From contig NC_092022.1 in NCBI RefSeq assembly GCF_042242105.1, positions 12,458,001 through 12,522,000 on the forward strand: DNA of 64,000 nt. Direction: 5' to 3'. Under the pieces are notes generated by a model that did not search any database, was not told the origin of the DNA, and saw only the letters and a program-made list of their open reading frames with translations. Every line of letters begins with the position of its first letter. Position 1 is the first letter of the stretch. The DNA is from Pempheris klunzingeri (Eukaryota; Chordata; Actinopteri; Acropomatiformes; Pempheridae). Made by a program: the position numbers and the translations under genes. This document shows positions 50,037-60,700 of the stretch, piece after piece.

Positions 50037-52269
50037 CAGCTACTAACAGGCACAATTCATTTTCTGCAAGAGACTATCCGCTTATTTACAATGCTGATGA
50101 GACGGAGGTTTGTGGCAGTCCTAAAACGTTAAATATATTTACATTACTGTAGCCTCAGTGGACATTTTGTTTAGTTATTGTTTTAATGGGGAATTATAAA
50201 ACTACAGATCATTCAAATACAAATTTAGTTTTATAAGTGTTGTGATTTTTTGCCAAAAAAAACAAAACAAACCCCTTGTGCGGTTGATCACGTCTACAGT
50301 TTTCAAACTCCAGCGAGAATCAGCAGCTTTGAAGCTGCAGCGGCAGTGTGTTAGTATTTGTGTTCTTTCCAGTCACTGCGGTTTCGTTTGGACTGGATGA
50401 ATGTCCTGAGGCGTCCTGGCTGCAGCACAGAAAACACACACAGGCACAACACAACACAACACATGACACACTGAACCACGGGGATTTCTCAACTGAGCAC
50501 AAGATAGGGAGTTAGAAAATAAATCTGTTTTGTGGGTTACAAACTAACTCTGCTTGATTAACAAAATATCACAAAAAAAAACAGAGTCACACTGTGCTAT
50601 TTAATCCATCCGGTTAAACACTTTGTCTCTGGCCAACAGGGTTTTACAGTGACCTTAGTGTACTCGTATTTTTTTTACTTTCTTTATTTGCGTGTTTGTT
50701 TTGTGTATTCAACGTGTCTTTGAGTAGCTATAGGAATGAAACCTGCTCACTTAGTCATATTCACCGTATTCATCTTTCTTAATATTAGACTACAGTATAA
50801 ATGTCGCTGGCTGGTTGCAGCACAGAGTTTGTTTACGTTGTAGCTACTGACATATATATCTATATATCTATACTTAGATTTTGTTTTAAAGAAAAAAAGT
50901 TAAAAACTGAAAAGGACAAATTCAAACTCTTGCGATAATGTTCGCCACATCTAAAAAATCGTTTTGAGGAGAAGGAGAATTTAAAATATGTGTATAGATA
51001 CGTGAAAAACATGCATTCATTTGAATGGCAATGGCTGAGTCATAGTAAATTCACATACCAGCTCTTCTGGCCCACACATCTGGCAATGACAGCATTAACA
51101 AATTCAACAAAAACGGCATTAAGACTTTTAATTTCACATCTATTACATATTGAAACCACGTGTGAGGAAACAAGAAACACCCTGCAAATAATATAGGATG
51201 GTAAAAAAAAAACAATAGCTCAGGTACGCAATGAATTATTTATTAGGTTGTAAGAGGTTTTGTGTAAAAACAAGGAAAAAAGAAGAAACATTACGCTTGA
51301 CGTAAAAGTGAATGGGTTTCCTTTTCCACCACAATGATAAATATTCTTATAGGCCCACCATCCACTAGCGTACAAATTACACCGTCTAGTTAATATTTTG
51401 TAACCCATTTTAAGAGGAGAACCAGTTAAACAGCCAAGTGTGGCTTCACGACTTACATCAATCTAGATAAAGTTAACTAAATGGTTTAATAAGATAACGA
51501 CAATAATATGTTTATATTTTAACGAATTCTGTAATTCTAGTGGAGTATTCAGTCACATGAAGAACAGTGCAAATAAATTATCTGAGGGTCAAAATAAAAA
51601 AAATCAGGCCGAGGTGTAAGGTTGTTTTTTTTTGTAATAAATGCATGAAATGTGCTGCTGTAAATCTACAAAAAGGATGTCAGTAAATGTTACATTTCGG
51701 TAGATATCACAACCTTAAATTCCAGCAGGTCAAATACAAAAGAGAACATTTATTTTCTTTAAAGCTACTTCTCAATGTCACTGGTTAAAAACCTATTCTG
51801 CAGTTTGACGATTGTTTAAATTTAAAGACCTTTTTTTTAAAAAAACAAACAAAAAAACTTAACATTTCTCTTCTGGTTTCTCTTGAGTAACACACCTGCA
51901 CACAGCTTACCTTGCTAAATCGGTGGCAACGCTAAAGTCGATGAAAACAAACAAAGTGACACAAAATGCACTCTGTCTCATGACAAGTCCTCGATGACTT
52001 CATCCTCACAGCCCTGGCGCCAGGACAAAGGAAATCACATGCTGACTAATTCAATTTTCTGTAGTTCTGAAATTAAACTGAATCAAAATACTAAAAAAAA
52101 AAAAAGCAACAACCACGTAGTGAGTGCCTTTAAAAAAAAAAAAAATCCCTGCTGCAGCAGCCGTCCTTTGTTCCCTCTGGTGTGGGCCTGCTGTCCTGAC
52201 CACCGCACGGTCGCTGGGTGGCGCTCGTGCTCCACCAAAAAGCCTCCAGGTCTCCCAACTTGACCGCGC

Positions 52270-52339
52270 TGACGTCACGTCAGTCTGGAGCATCAAGGCC
52301 ACTTCCACGCCGCTATTGGTCTGAAAATCACATGACACG
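52270..52339 (+). promoter_or_regulatory. hoxc10a upstream sites: CRE, inverted CCAAT, E-box-like
   Basis: A perfect palindromic cAMP-response element TGACGTCA lies at 52270-52277 with a further CGTCA overlapping its right side. An inverted CCAAT (ATTGG) is at 52315-52319 and CACATG, a degenerate E-box, at 52329-52334, 160 bases before the start codon. CREB/ATF and NF-Y use is inferred. Confidence 0.4.
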
Positions 52340-52488
52340 TCTCCCAGCATCCATAATTATGTTACTGATATTTTTGCACCCCCCTCCAAAAGATGTCAGC
52401 ATCCTACTGTCCTTATTCTCCTGGAGAAAATCCCGTAGTTCAGACCAGGGGATCACACTAAACGATCACTGTGTTGCCAAATGCAAAA

Positions 52489-53206
52489 ATGTCATGTCCG
52501 AATAACATAGCGCCCGGTAACTTCCTGATGGATTCCTTAATGGGAGGATCATCTTCCTTCAGGGGTGAGGGTTATTCCAGCAACCCCGGAATGTACATCC
52601 ACACAGCTGCAGAGTACGGATATTCAGTGATGAGAAACATTGGGAAGGTTGGACCATCTTCACTCTCCAAAAGAGACGAGATTCCTCCGGGCGGTCTGCC
52701 GCTCAGCGACCTCCAGGATGCGCCCTACCTGTCAGCACAGCTGGCCACATGGACCCCAGGCTCCAAAACCAGCAGGGACGAACAACCTGTTGCCCAGTGT
52801 TTACAGCCCTGCTCGTTTCCAGCGGGCAACGTCAAAGAGGAGGCGTTTTGTTGCCTCTATCAGGATGACAGCAATAAGGGGAAGCAGACAACAGAGTCGG
52901 CCACTTACATCCGGCTTGGGGACAATAGCTGCCGGCCTGAGCAAACTGCCCCCTCGTCCAGCGGCTGTTTCCAGGTGTACAACGGAGAGAGGCCGCAGCA
53001 GGACGAGCAGCACTTCCCCTCCTCCGGCTTCTCTCTGACCCACTTGGCGGCATCTGTTGAGTCAGCATCAGAATCGACAATAAGCTGCAGCAAGTCGGCG
53101 CAGGAGACAGCGAGAGAGGTTTCACAGACAGATGAGAGTGAGAGCAGGAAGGAGGAGAAGGCCAAGAGTGACAGCTGTTCAGATAACTCGGACGGGGAAT
53201 TAAAAG
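52489..53206 (+). CDS. hoxc10a: Hoxc10a, exon 1
   Basis: Group-10 Hox transcription factor of the C cluster; group 10 specifies lumbar/rib-free identity in mammals. The exon codes residues 1-239 plus one base. The N-terminus MSCPNNIAPGNFLMDSLMGG is typical of Hox10. MYIHTAAEYGYSVMRNIG and the SLSKRDE string (about 59-64) match HOXC10, and VKEEAFCCLY (about 115-124) is the conserved Hox10 KEE..CC(M/L)Y block. The C-terminal third is rich in S, E and K (SESRKEEKAKSDSCSDNSDG). ATG 52489 is preferred; the frame opens 18 bases upstream only at a GTG. The donor is AAAG|GTAGAC, GT at 53207, phase 1. Joined product 329 aa. Confidence 0.95.
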
Positions 53207-53534
53207 GTAGACTGCTAGCCTACTATTCTCCCCTCCTCCTCCTCCTCCACCTCCTCTTCCTCCCTCTCACACACACACAAACACGTGCGCACACGCAGAT
53301 CATTTGTAGAAAGTTTTACTAAAATATTTATACTCTGTCAGTGCTGTGTGTCACGTTGCGTTGCACCATGGCCTTAATAATGCAGGCTTGTGTTTGATAG
53401 CACTCATATGGGGCTGTATGGGCGTTTGACAGCCTGGCCTAGCAGGGGTTATGGTGCCTGTGGCATTTAACGCCTTTCTATTAATGTGAGAATGTGAGAT
53501 GGGCAGTTATCATCGAAATAAACACGCTCACACA

Positions 53535-53538
53535 CAGA

Positions 53539-53586
<48 letters not shown>

Positions 53587-53587
53587 G

Positions 53588-53620
<33 letters not shown>

Positions 53621-53622
53621 TC
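53535..53622. repeat. (CA)n microsatellite, interrupted by CT run
   Basis: CA run, CTCTCTCT interruption near 53588-53599, then CA again. Confidence 0.95.
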
Positions 53623-54326
53623 ACACTCACTTTCTCTTTCACTCCCTCTCTTACATGGGCCATTTACATCGTGAGACTTAACTATTTTTAACAGCGCCAT
53701 TTTACGCCTCCAAATCCTGTGATTGAGCCAACATTCAATTCTACGGTTTTTTGCCCCCACAGTTTAAAGCATTTTCTCGTCGCGCCCTGCCTTCTTAAAA
53801 ACCTCAGGGAGCATTTCTCACTGTTACATTTATCATAATACATTTACACTTTTCTGCGTCGATGCAACGATAATTCAGAGTAATTCAGTCCCGTTTTTAC
53901 TACATAATAACTTAAAGTGAAAGTCCACGTCTGAGCACAGTTTTCCCTCTATTCTCTTTTATTTTATTTTAAACTTATAAGAATAAACCAAAATTGTCTT
54001 TATTTCCGTTTGATTAAACCACGAATACGTAGGCCTGCGACTAGTAGATTAACAGTTTAAGCACCGTATTTATTAAACTGTAACATTTCAAACACACACT
54101 ATCATGATTTTCTTATTGTTATTATTATTAGCACAGATGAATATAAATTTGGTGCGCATTTGGTGTTATTGCACATCCATTTGTTTTAAAAACTCTTATT
54201 TAAAATCAGTCTCAGTTTGTTGTGTTATTTATGGATTTAGCTAACAGCTTTATGCTTCACGACCAACAAGCTCATTTCATTTTATTTTAATTTAATTGGA
54301 GGATATGGTGAAGCAGTAGGACCGTC

Positions 54327-54329
<3 letters not shown>

Positions 54330-54364
<35 letters not shown>
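54330..54364. repeat. (GT)n microsatellite
   Basis: About 17 uninterrupted GT units. Confidence 0.95.
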
Positions 54365-54368
<4 letters not shown>

Positions 54369-55092
54369 GCTGATACCATATTACTGAATTAAATGTTTTG
54401 GTAATGATTAAATGTAGGCCACACACTGAGTGTTCACATTAGGGTAATTATTACTGTAACCTGCGTCTTGTGTGTGTGCGTGTGTATTTGTGTGTATGTC
54501 CGTGTGTATATGTGTTTGTGTGCAACAGAGGCGTTATTCCCTGGGGTCCGCAGCCTAATCAAGGAATTAACTGAATGTGTAGCAGTGTAATTTCCCTGCT
54601 ATCCACAGCATGCCTTCTCTCTTCGTCTTTACGTTTTTTTTTTTCTAAATCTGATATTATGCTACAGAGACTTTCTTTTGTTTTGGGATGAACTTCGAAA
54701 AATTTCATTTGGCTTCGGTGTGCAAATCCAATAAAATTTTATGGGAGTCTGAGGTCCAACATAGACAAAAGAAGTGCTTACACACCCTTGCTTGATTTGA
54801 TCTAATTATAGCTGTACATCACCCAAAAGCAATTTGCCAAGCGGTTGGAGTTGTATCAGAAGGTTTGGTGTTCATTTGTTCAAGCGAGAGTCTCGGAGAG
54901 TCCACATCCAGGTAAAGCTGCTCTGATAAACTACTCATTTAGATCCAGATTGACGGTATTGAATGTGCATTTCAGATATGGGCGTGTACGTAGCATCCGG
55001 TGTATTGATGGAGGTTATAAAGCTGCATATGATCTCTGCACAAAATGACTTGGCCACATTTGCTCATTGTTGTATTTCTCTTGCCTCGGTAG

Positions 55093-55364
55093 ATGATTTA
55101 TCCGCGGAAAAGACAACGGGAAGCTGGTTGAAAGCCAAAAGTGGAAGGAAGAAGCGGTGTCCCTACACAAAGCACCAGACGCTGGAGCTGGAGAAGGAGT
55201 TCTTGTTCAACATGTATCTGTCTCGGGAGCGCCGCCTGGAGATCAGCCGGAGTATCAACCTGACCGACAGACAGGTCAAGATCTGGTTCCAAAACAGACG
55301 CATGAAGCTCAAGAAGCTGAACAGGGAGGGCCGAGAGCACGGTGCCGTTTATAACTACACATGA
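55093..55364 (+). CDS. hoxc10a: Hoxc10a, exon 2 (homeodomain)
   Basis: Codes residues 240-329. [20 protein letters not shown] carries W251, the single-tryptophan PBX-contact motif of groups 9 and 10. The homeodomain (about 257-316) reads [56 protein letters not shown] with W304, F305, N307 and R309. This is a clear group-10 domain. The tail after it is unusual: [13 protein letters not shown], instead of the RENRIRELTSNFNFT-type ending of Hox10 proteins, about two residues shorter and divergent except for the final Y/F-N-Y/F-T. The frame is intact and no frameshift is needed to read it. The TGA stop ends at 55364. Confidence 0.97.
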
Positions 55365-55902
55365 GAGATTTTTACAAACACACACATTCACATTCACATC
55401 CACACACACGCACATGCACATACACACACTCTTATATGCATACACATAGACATGGCAGGCACAGCAACAGAAATACATGCATGTGCCATCTTATAATGCA
55501 TTCAATAATCATTTATCAAAATTGTATCCATGCACGCACACACACACTCCCTCACACACACACACGGCGTGCCTTCCAGTCTGAACTATAAAACGCTCCG
55601 ACCTGCAGACGAGACTTGAGTTCCAGGTGAACACTTGCAGCACTGGAACAGTGAGGTGTTATTACCTTGCAATGATAATTATAATATAACGTGAACCTAA
55701 CGAAAGGAGGAGGCAATCTCAAGCCGTCTATAAATAACTCCTGGCATGTAAGCAGTTTCACTTTGCTGAGCTATAATGAATGTTTTGCCACTTGTGCAGC
55801 TTCTTCCTTGGTGTCTGTTGCTGTGGCATATTCGCGCAGTGTAACGTGCATGCACAAGATGATATTAAGCTATGTCATGGCAAACGATTCCAAAACAATA
55901 AA
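55365..55902 (+). other. hoxc10a: hoxc10a 3' UTR with poly(A) signal
   Basis: CA-rich just after the stop. AATAAA at 55897-55902 is the best candidate poly(A) signal. Extent inferred. Confidence 0.45.
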
Positions 55903-56068
55903 AGGAGGGGGAAACGGAAAGGTATTACCAACTTTGTCCTTCCCCTGGTATAGTGGTGCAAATGAGAGGGAGGGAGAGACACTGCGGATGAGAGAAGGAG
56001 ATTATGGCATTTTTAATAGAAGTGAGAGACCATAACGTTGATTTAAATATTATCCAGGTGACCACAGT

Positions 56069-56080
56069 AAGTCAAGGTCA
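56069..56080 (+). promoter_or_regulatory. DR0-like nuclear-receptor site upstream of mir-196a
   Basis: AAGTCA-AGGTCA without spacer, containing the extended half-site TCAAGGTCA. About 950 bases before the mir-196a mature arm. Binding by NR6A1 or orphan receptors of the ERR/NR5A type is inferred. Confidence 0.3.
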
Positions 56081-56311
56081 TAAAATTCTAATGTCAGGTT
56101 CGCCCTGGAAAGCGTTGGGGGGGGGAATTTTATGATCTGCAAATATAATGTGCTGCAGCAGTAAAGATGCGTTTAAAGGTGTGTGTGGAGGAGGGCTAAT
56201 CCACACAGCAGAGACTGCAATGTTCAGGCTCCAGCCGGGGCGCTGGGCTGGAAGGAGCAGCCGCCTCCACCCGGGGATAATGGAGCTTCATGGGAGCACG
56301 AGATAAGAAAG

Positions 56312-56425
56312 ATGGTGGATAAAACGGACAGCGACCGCGACGGTCCGAGGAACAATAATAACAACAAGCATCACGGCGAACACGTGGATAACTACCGGGA
56401 AGGCGTCTGCAGGAGGCGAGTGAAG
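56312..56425 (+). other. Candidate 5' exon upstream of mir-196a
   Basis: A GC-richer block (about 56180-56430) in an AT-rich setting ends in a good donor AAG|GTAGGA (GT at 56426). From ATG 56312 it is open for exactly 38 codons to that donor (MVDKTDSDRDG, then five Asn, then GEHVDNYREGVCRRRVK), hydrophilic and without known domain. A CACGTG lies inside it at 56381-56386. It could be a first exon of the mir-196a primary transcript or of a longer hoxc9a transcript, or chance. No acceptor partner can be fixed. Confidence 0.25.
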
Positions 56426-56689
56426 GTAGGACTCACATTTTGCGTAATATTTTTATTTCCTGTGCCGGAAAGCATGCCACATCTGTCAGGGGAGCTTGCT
56501 TGACAGCTCTTGTTGCACGCATGGTGCACGCCTGCACACGTCGATAGTTTATATGGAGCTGTTGGTGGTAATCAGCGCGCTGCTGATTTCTGTTTTTATT
56601 ATCACTGGAATCAAAATGTTTGATTGCTGAACATTTTGCATCACGTATCTGAATTTCAAAGTTTCAAAAGCTCGTTTGGAACAAATGGC

Positions 56690-56722
56690 TGTGCTGTGCT
56701 GTACTGTGCTGTGCTGTGCTGC
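56690..56722. repeat. (GCTGT)n pentanucleotide repeat
   Basis: About six imperfect units of GCTGT/ACTGT. Confidence 0.8.
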
Positions 56723-56994
56723 TACAATGCAATGCTATGTGTGGAATTAGAACAAAACCGTATTAAGACTGACACTGTTGTTTATGAGTAGATAAGCAAG
56801 TCGAGACTTGACATGCGGGGCTATATAAGTTGTCTACAGGCGGTGTTAGAAGAAGAAAAAAAGTAGCTTGATTACAGCCTTGGTAGACCAAAGCGTGTTT
56901 TATTGTGTTGGTACTCGCCTTTTCTCTCTGGATAGTGTTAATCCTCACTTGGCTTTTGCACGCATTGTCCTTTCCATGGATTTAAACCCCATTT

Positions 56995-57095
56995 GCGCGA
57001 AGCTGAAGCGTGGTTTAGGTAGTTTCATGTTGTTGGGGTTGGCTTCCTGGCTCGGCAACAAGAAACTGCCTTGATTACGTCAGTTCGTCTTCATC
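56995..57095 (+). ncRNA. mir196a: mir-196a precursor
   Basis: The 22-base 5' mature arm at 57016-57037 begins TAGGTAGTTTCATGTTGTTG and equals miR-196a. The 3' arm at 57053-57074 begins CGGCAACAAGAAACTGCC, the known star sequence form. The loop is about 15 bases (57038-57052), and the flanks pair further (GAAGCTGA near 57000 with TCAGTTCGTC near 57080). The position between hoxc10a and hoxc9a and the strand agree with mir-196a-2 of other vertebrates. miR-196 represses Hox8-group and other Hox mRNAs and trunk regulators. Precursor ends are approximate. Confidence 0.97.
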
Positions 57096-57331
57096 AAGGG
57101 CACAATTTCCGCTGAATTACCCCCTATAGTCGCCCAGGTCCCCGCAAATGGCATTGTAAATGAACTGAGCTGCAATACCTTGGACAGAGACGTTTTCTTT
57201 CTTTGCTGTTATTTTGTGGTGGGCTGTAAAACCTTCTGAGGCTCTCAGAAGGAGAATAGGTTGTAAACAACGTGGGGTAAAGTTTTAGACTGCGTTGTAT
57301 CGCATCTGTCAGCTGCTTTATGATGATCTGA

Positions 57332-57378
57332 ATAGATGGATGGGTAGATAGATTAGATGGATAGATAGATGGATTGAT
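57332..57378. repeat. (GATA/GATG)n microsatellite
   Basis: Imperfect tetranucleotide run. Confidence 0.8.
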
Positions 57379-57680
57379 GTCACATATTTGACTCGTTATT
57401 TTATCCGGGTCCATAACAGGAAATGGACGCGTATTGACATCTCCGTGATCTTCTGTGAGCATAACTCTTCGTTTCTGTGAATGCTTAAAGCACGGCTGCT
57501 TGAAATGTTTTATTCCAAAATGTCGTGCAATTTTAATTTGCAGATTTTCAAAGTTTGGGCTGAAACTTGAGTTGACTGAGAAGTAGCCCATCCTAACATA
57601 TGAAATAAATACAAGCTGTGACACTATATGATCTAAAATAATTCTTACTTTGAAAGGGAATGTGATCCACAAACGTCCAC

Positions 57681-57683
<3 letters not shown>

Positions 57684-57728
<45 letters not shown>
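57684..57728. repeat. (CA)n microsatellite
   Basis: About 22 CA units with one interruption. Confidence 0.95.
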
Positions 57729-57730
<2 letters not shown>

Positions 57731-60700
57731 ACAGCAGTCCTTCCAGAAGTCACATTTTTCTAACTGATGCCTGTCTTAAACATTTCAGTATTATTCCTGC
57801 AAATATTATTTTATTTATTTTTAATGCATAATATAATAGCCTGACTCGTTCGTGTCCTTCTGAAATTGCTCTTAAATCGTGGTTTTCTGCAATGTGTGAA
57901 GTTAAACTTTGTTTCTTTGTCCCGCTAAGGAGCTAAAGGTGCCCTGCGTATCTTACATATTGGTTATAAATACATTATAATGTGCCAATTTTATCAGTTT
58001 AGACTTGGGCTGAGTTTACAGATAAGAACACCTATTTTATTCTGACTACATTGTAGCCTCGCTACTGCATTATATTATAGTCCAATAACCCAGAATTATC
58101 TGAGTAATTGCTGGCACAAATGGGCTGATTTATTAATGTTTGGAAACTATTATATCACACCAGTGAGCTGGGCCCACTGACCATCACAAGACCTAACTAT
58201 ATTTACGTTTCGCCTCTAATCCCTTTGATTACTAACATCACTGATGAATAGCTAGCGTTTTTAGCATATGTGAAATTAACCAAGGCGATTAAAGGCAATA
58301 AAAGTCCTCAGGAAAGCGATGAGCTTATCTGAAAGAAACACAACACCTTGTTTATGGAACGGTCTGTTCTTGTGCCGCAGTGAGCATCTTCCCTGCAGGA
58401 GAGTCCAGTGTTTATACTGGTCACTGCTTCCCCTTGTTTTCTCAGCCCCCCCTCCCTTTGGCGCTAGTGCAACTGGAAGAGACAGTCTGGAATCCAAAGT
58501 CACTTTCATTCAGCTCAGTGAATGAGTGTCTCCCCAGGAATGCATCACTGACAAAGACTTTACAGCGCTGGAAACAGCCCCGAGAGCTGCACGGATTCAC
58601 CCTAAAACCATATACACATAAAGCAATTTATTTCACTTTGTAGTGGCGCACAGGAACTGAAGGCTTTAGACAGCCACTTCCTTTGGGCAGCTCAAGATGT
58701 GTTACTGCCACTGGCATGATCAGACATGAACCAAAAAATGCTAACGGCTTTTCATTTTATTTTTCCCTTCTTTTTTTGACATTAATCTTTGGGTTTTCTG
58801 GTGAGATGTAGGGGGAAATGAATAAATTAGCTCATCGTTCTTTGTAAAGCTTTATCTTTTGCTCTTTTATCTAGTTAATTGTAAAAAAAAAAAAAAAAGA
58901 TAGGAATACAGTTGGTAGACGATTTAATTCAGAGGACGTGTGGCATTAAATTCTTTCAGTGAAAAAAACAAACAATGTTTTTATTATTTCCAACATAGCT
59001 GAAATAAAACTCAAAATGTGCCTGTTTTTTTTTTTGAATGACAATGAATAATTGGGAATAATTTCTATCCGCGCCGCATTGTCTGGAACTGGTAATCACC
59101 TGATCTGGACACGCATAACCAACATGTAGGCTGCAAAAAATACCAGTTTTTTTTTAATTCAAAGGATCATGGTCGCCGTTTTGAGTGAAGAAAAGCCGCT
59201 CTGTAGGACAAGAATGCAAAATGTATGAGAATGTCTACATTGATCAGCAATGTGTGTCAGAGCTTGTTACACTGAAAAAGGAATCGAGTGTATCAAGGGT
59301 TTTGATCAACAAAGAAGGCTTTAGAAACAGTCCTAAAGGGGAATTTATAATGCAGAGGCGTGTTTGGATGATGTGAGGCTGTGATATGCAGCGGTTATCC
59401 TGGATAGAGAACACAGTGATACAGTTTGGATTATACGGATCATTTTGTGGCCTGTGAGCTGATCACACACTAACTCTTGGTTGTGCTCTGCCTTCTGCTC
59501 AGCACATGGGGCGTTATAAATAACATGTGATGTCAACTTTGATTTTTGAATATGCAGAGTTTAAGCACGGATAATATGACACTAATATTGCCTACAGATA
59601 AACCACTGATTTGGTTAAACTTGCACTGAGCCGAGCCGTGTTTGAGGGAGAAAGGCCTGCCTGATGTGGAGGTTCACTCCCCTTATTGTTGTGACTATTT
59701 CTTAGGGAAAATTGCGTTTAATATCGCCATTATAGTCAGAATATATAAACGTGCCGCCACCCTGTCATTACACAGAAGCCACCATATCTCACCGTATGTG
59801 TCTAATAAAAAAGAAGTCACGTTACAACACTTAAATCGTTCGTTTGTTTCTCATCCCGCCAGCAGTGACACAAGCTGTTTGTGCGAATGGAGGTAAAAAC
59901 AAAAGTTCAGACTCCCCTGACAATGAGGATGGATCATCTTTACCTTCACATGCACAGGAGATGATTTGAGCCTCATAATCAGCCAGCCGAGCTCTGTCCT
60001 TTTAGTAAGATTACAAAGACACACACACACAGAGTAATTATTATATTGTGCTTTTTCGGTCTGGAGATTCGGTCTCTAACCTGCGGACAAAGTCATGATC
60101 TTAATCAAAGCTGCCATGTTTTTTTTTTTTTTTATACCACGAGCTGCATCAGGCGAAGCCACGGCTCTAAAGTGAGCTGCAGGTAGTCTAGTGGATTAAA
60201 GGCGAAGGTCCTTAAATAATGGTATTAACCAATAATTTCAAATCATTTCACTGCTGCGGGGCCAGTGCACCAAAACTGTGACGCACTGTGATGTTTTGTG
60301 ACGTTATGAAGTATGAACAGCTTATATCTAAAACAAAAACAACACTGTCCACTTCAGCACAGCTACCCATGAGGACATTAGCCCATAGGCCTGTCATTTG
60401 CGTCATGCTGCACCACTATAACTGTCTAATGCGTATTTGTTCTTCTTTCTTTTCTTTTTTTTAAATGGAAAACCTAATTGGGTAATTGAGAAATGTCAGA
60501 GTCGGGCTCACATACTGTGGCGGAATGACGACGTCGGTTTCAAGCATTGTTGTGATCATTACCAATGTATTCAGTTGTCATAAACATATGAATGATTTTG
60601 TGTTTTGAGAATTGGGACAAATCTATTATTCCCCAACTGTACTATGATTGAAACACAAAATATTCCCATATAATCCTAAAGAGTCTAAGCAGACAGGATG

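Larger units (their letters stand above)
44698..52269. other. hoxc11a-hoxc10a intergenic region
   Basis: No coding gene was recognised. The region holds GT/GA/GACA microsatellites (listed separately) and AT-rich stretches, notably 47080-47480. The reading frames inside it are short or run through simple repeats. Confidence 0.5.
53207..55092 (+). other. hoxc10a: hoxc10a intron
   Basis: A 1.89 kb phase-1 intron. It contains two long dinucleotide tracts (53535-53622 and 54330-54364). The acceptor, CTTGCCTCGGTAG ending at 55092, has TAG rather than CAG. Confidence 0.9.

Noticed and set aside
52471-52488. Upstream GTG start for hoxc10a
   Set aside because: GTG is not a normal start in vertebrates, and ATG 52489 gives the conserved MSCPNN N-terminus.
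57124-57753. 209-codon minus-strand frame downstream of mir-196a
   Set aside because: Its N-terminus is the CA microsatellite read as Val-Cys repeats; composition elsewhere is not protein-like and no domain is seen.
60182-60205. tRNA A-box-like TAGTCTAGTGG
   Set aside because: No B-box, anticodon stem or acceptor stem follows; not a tRNA or recognisable SINE head.
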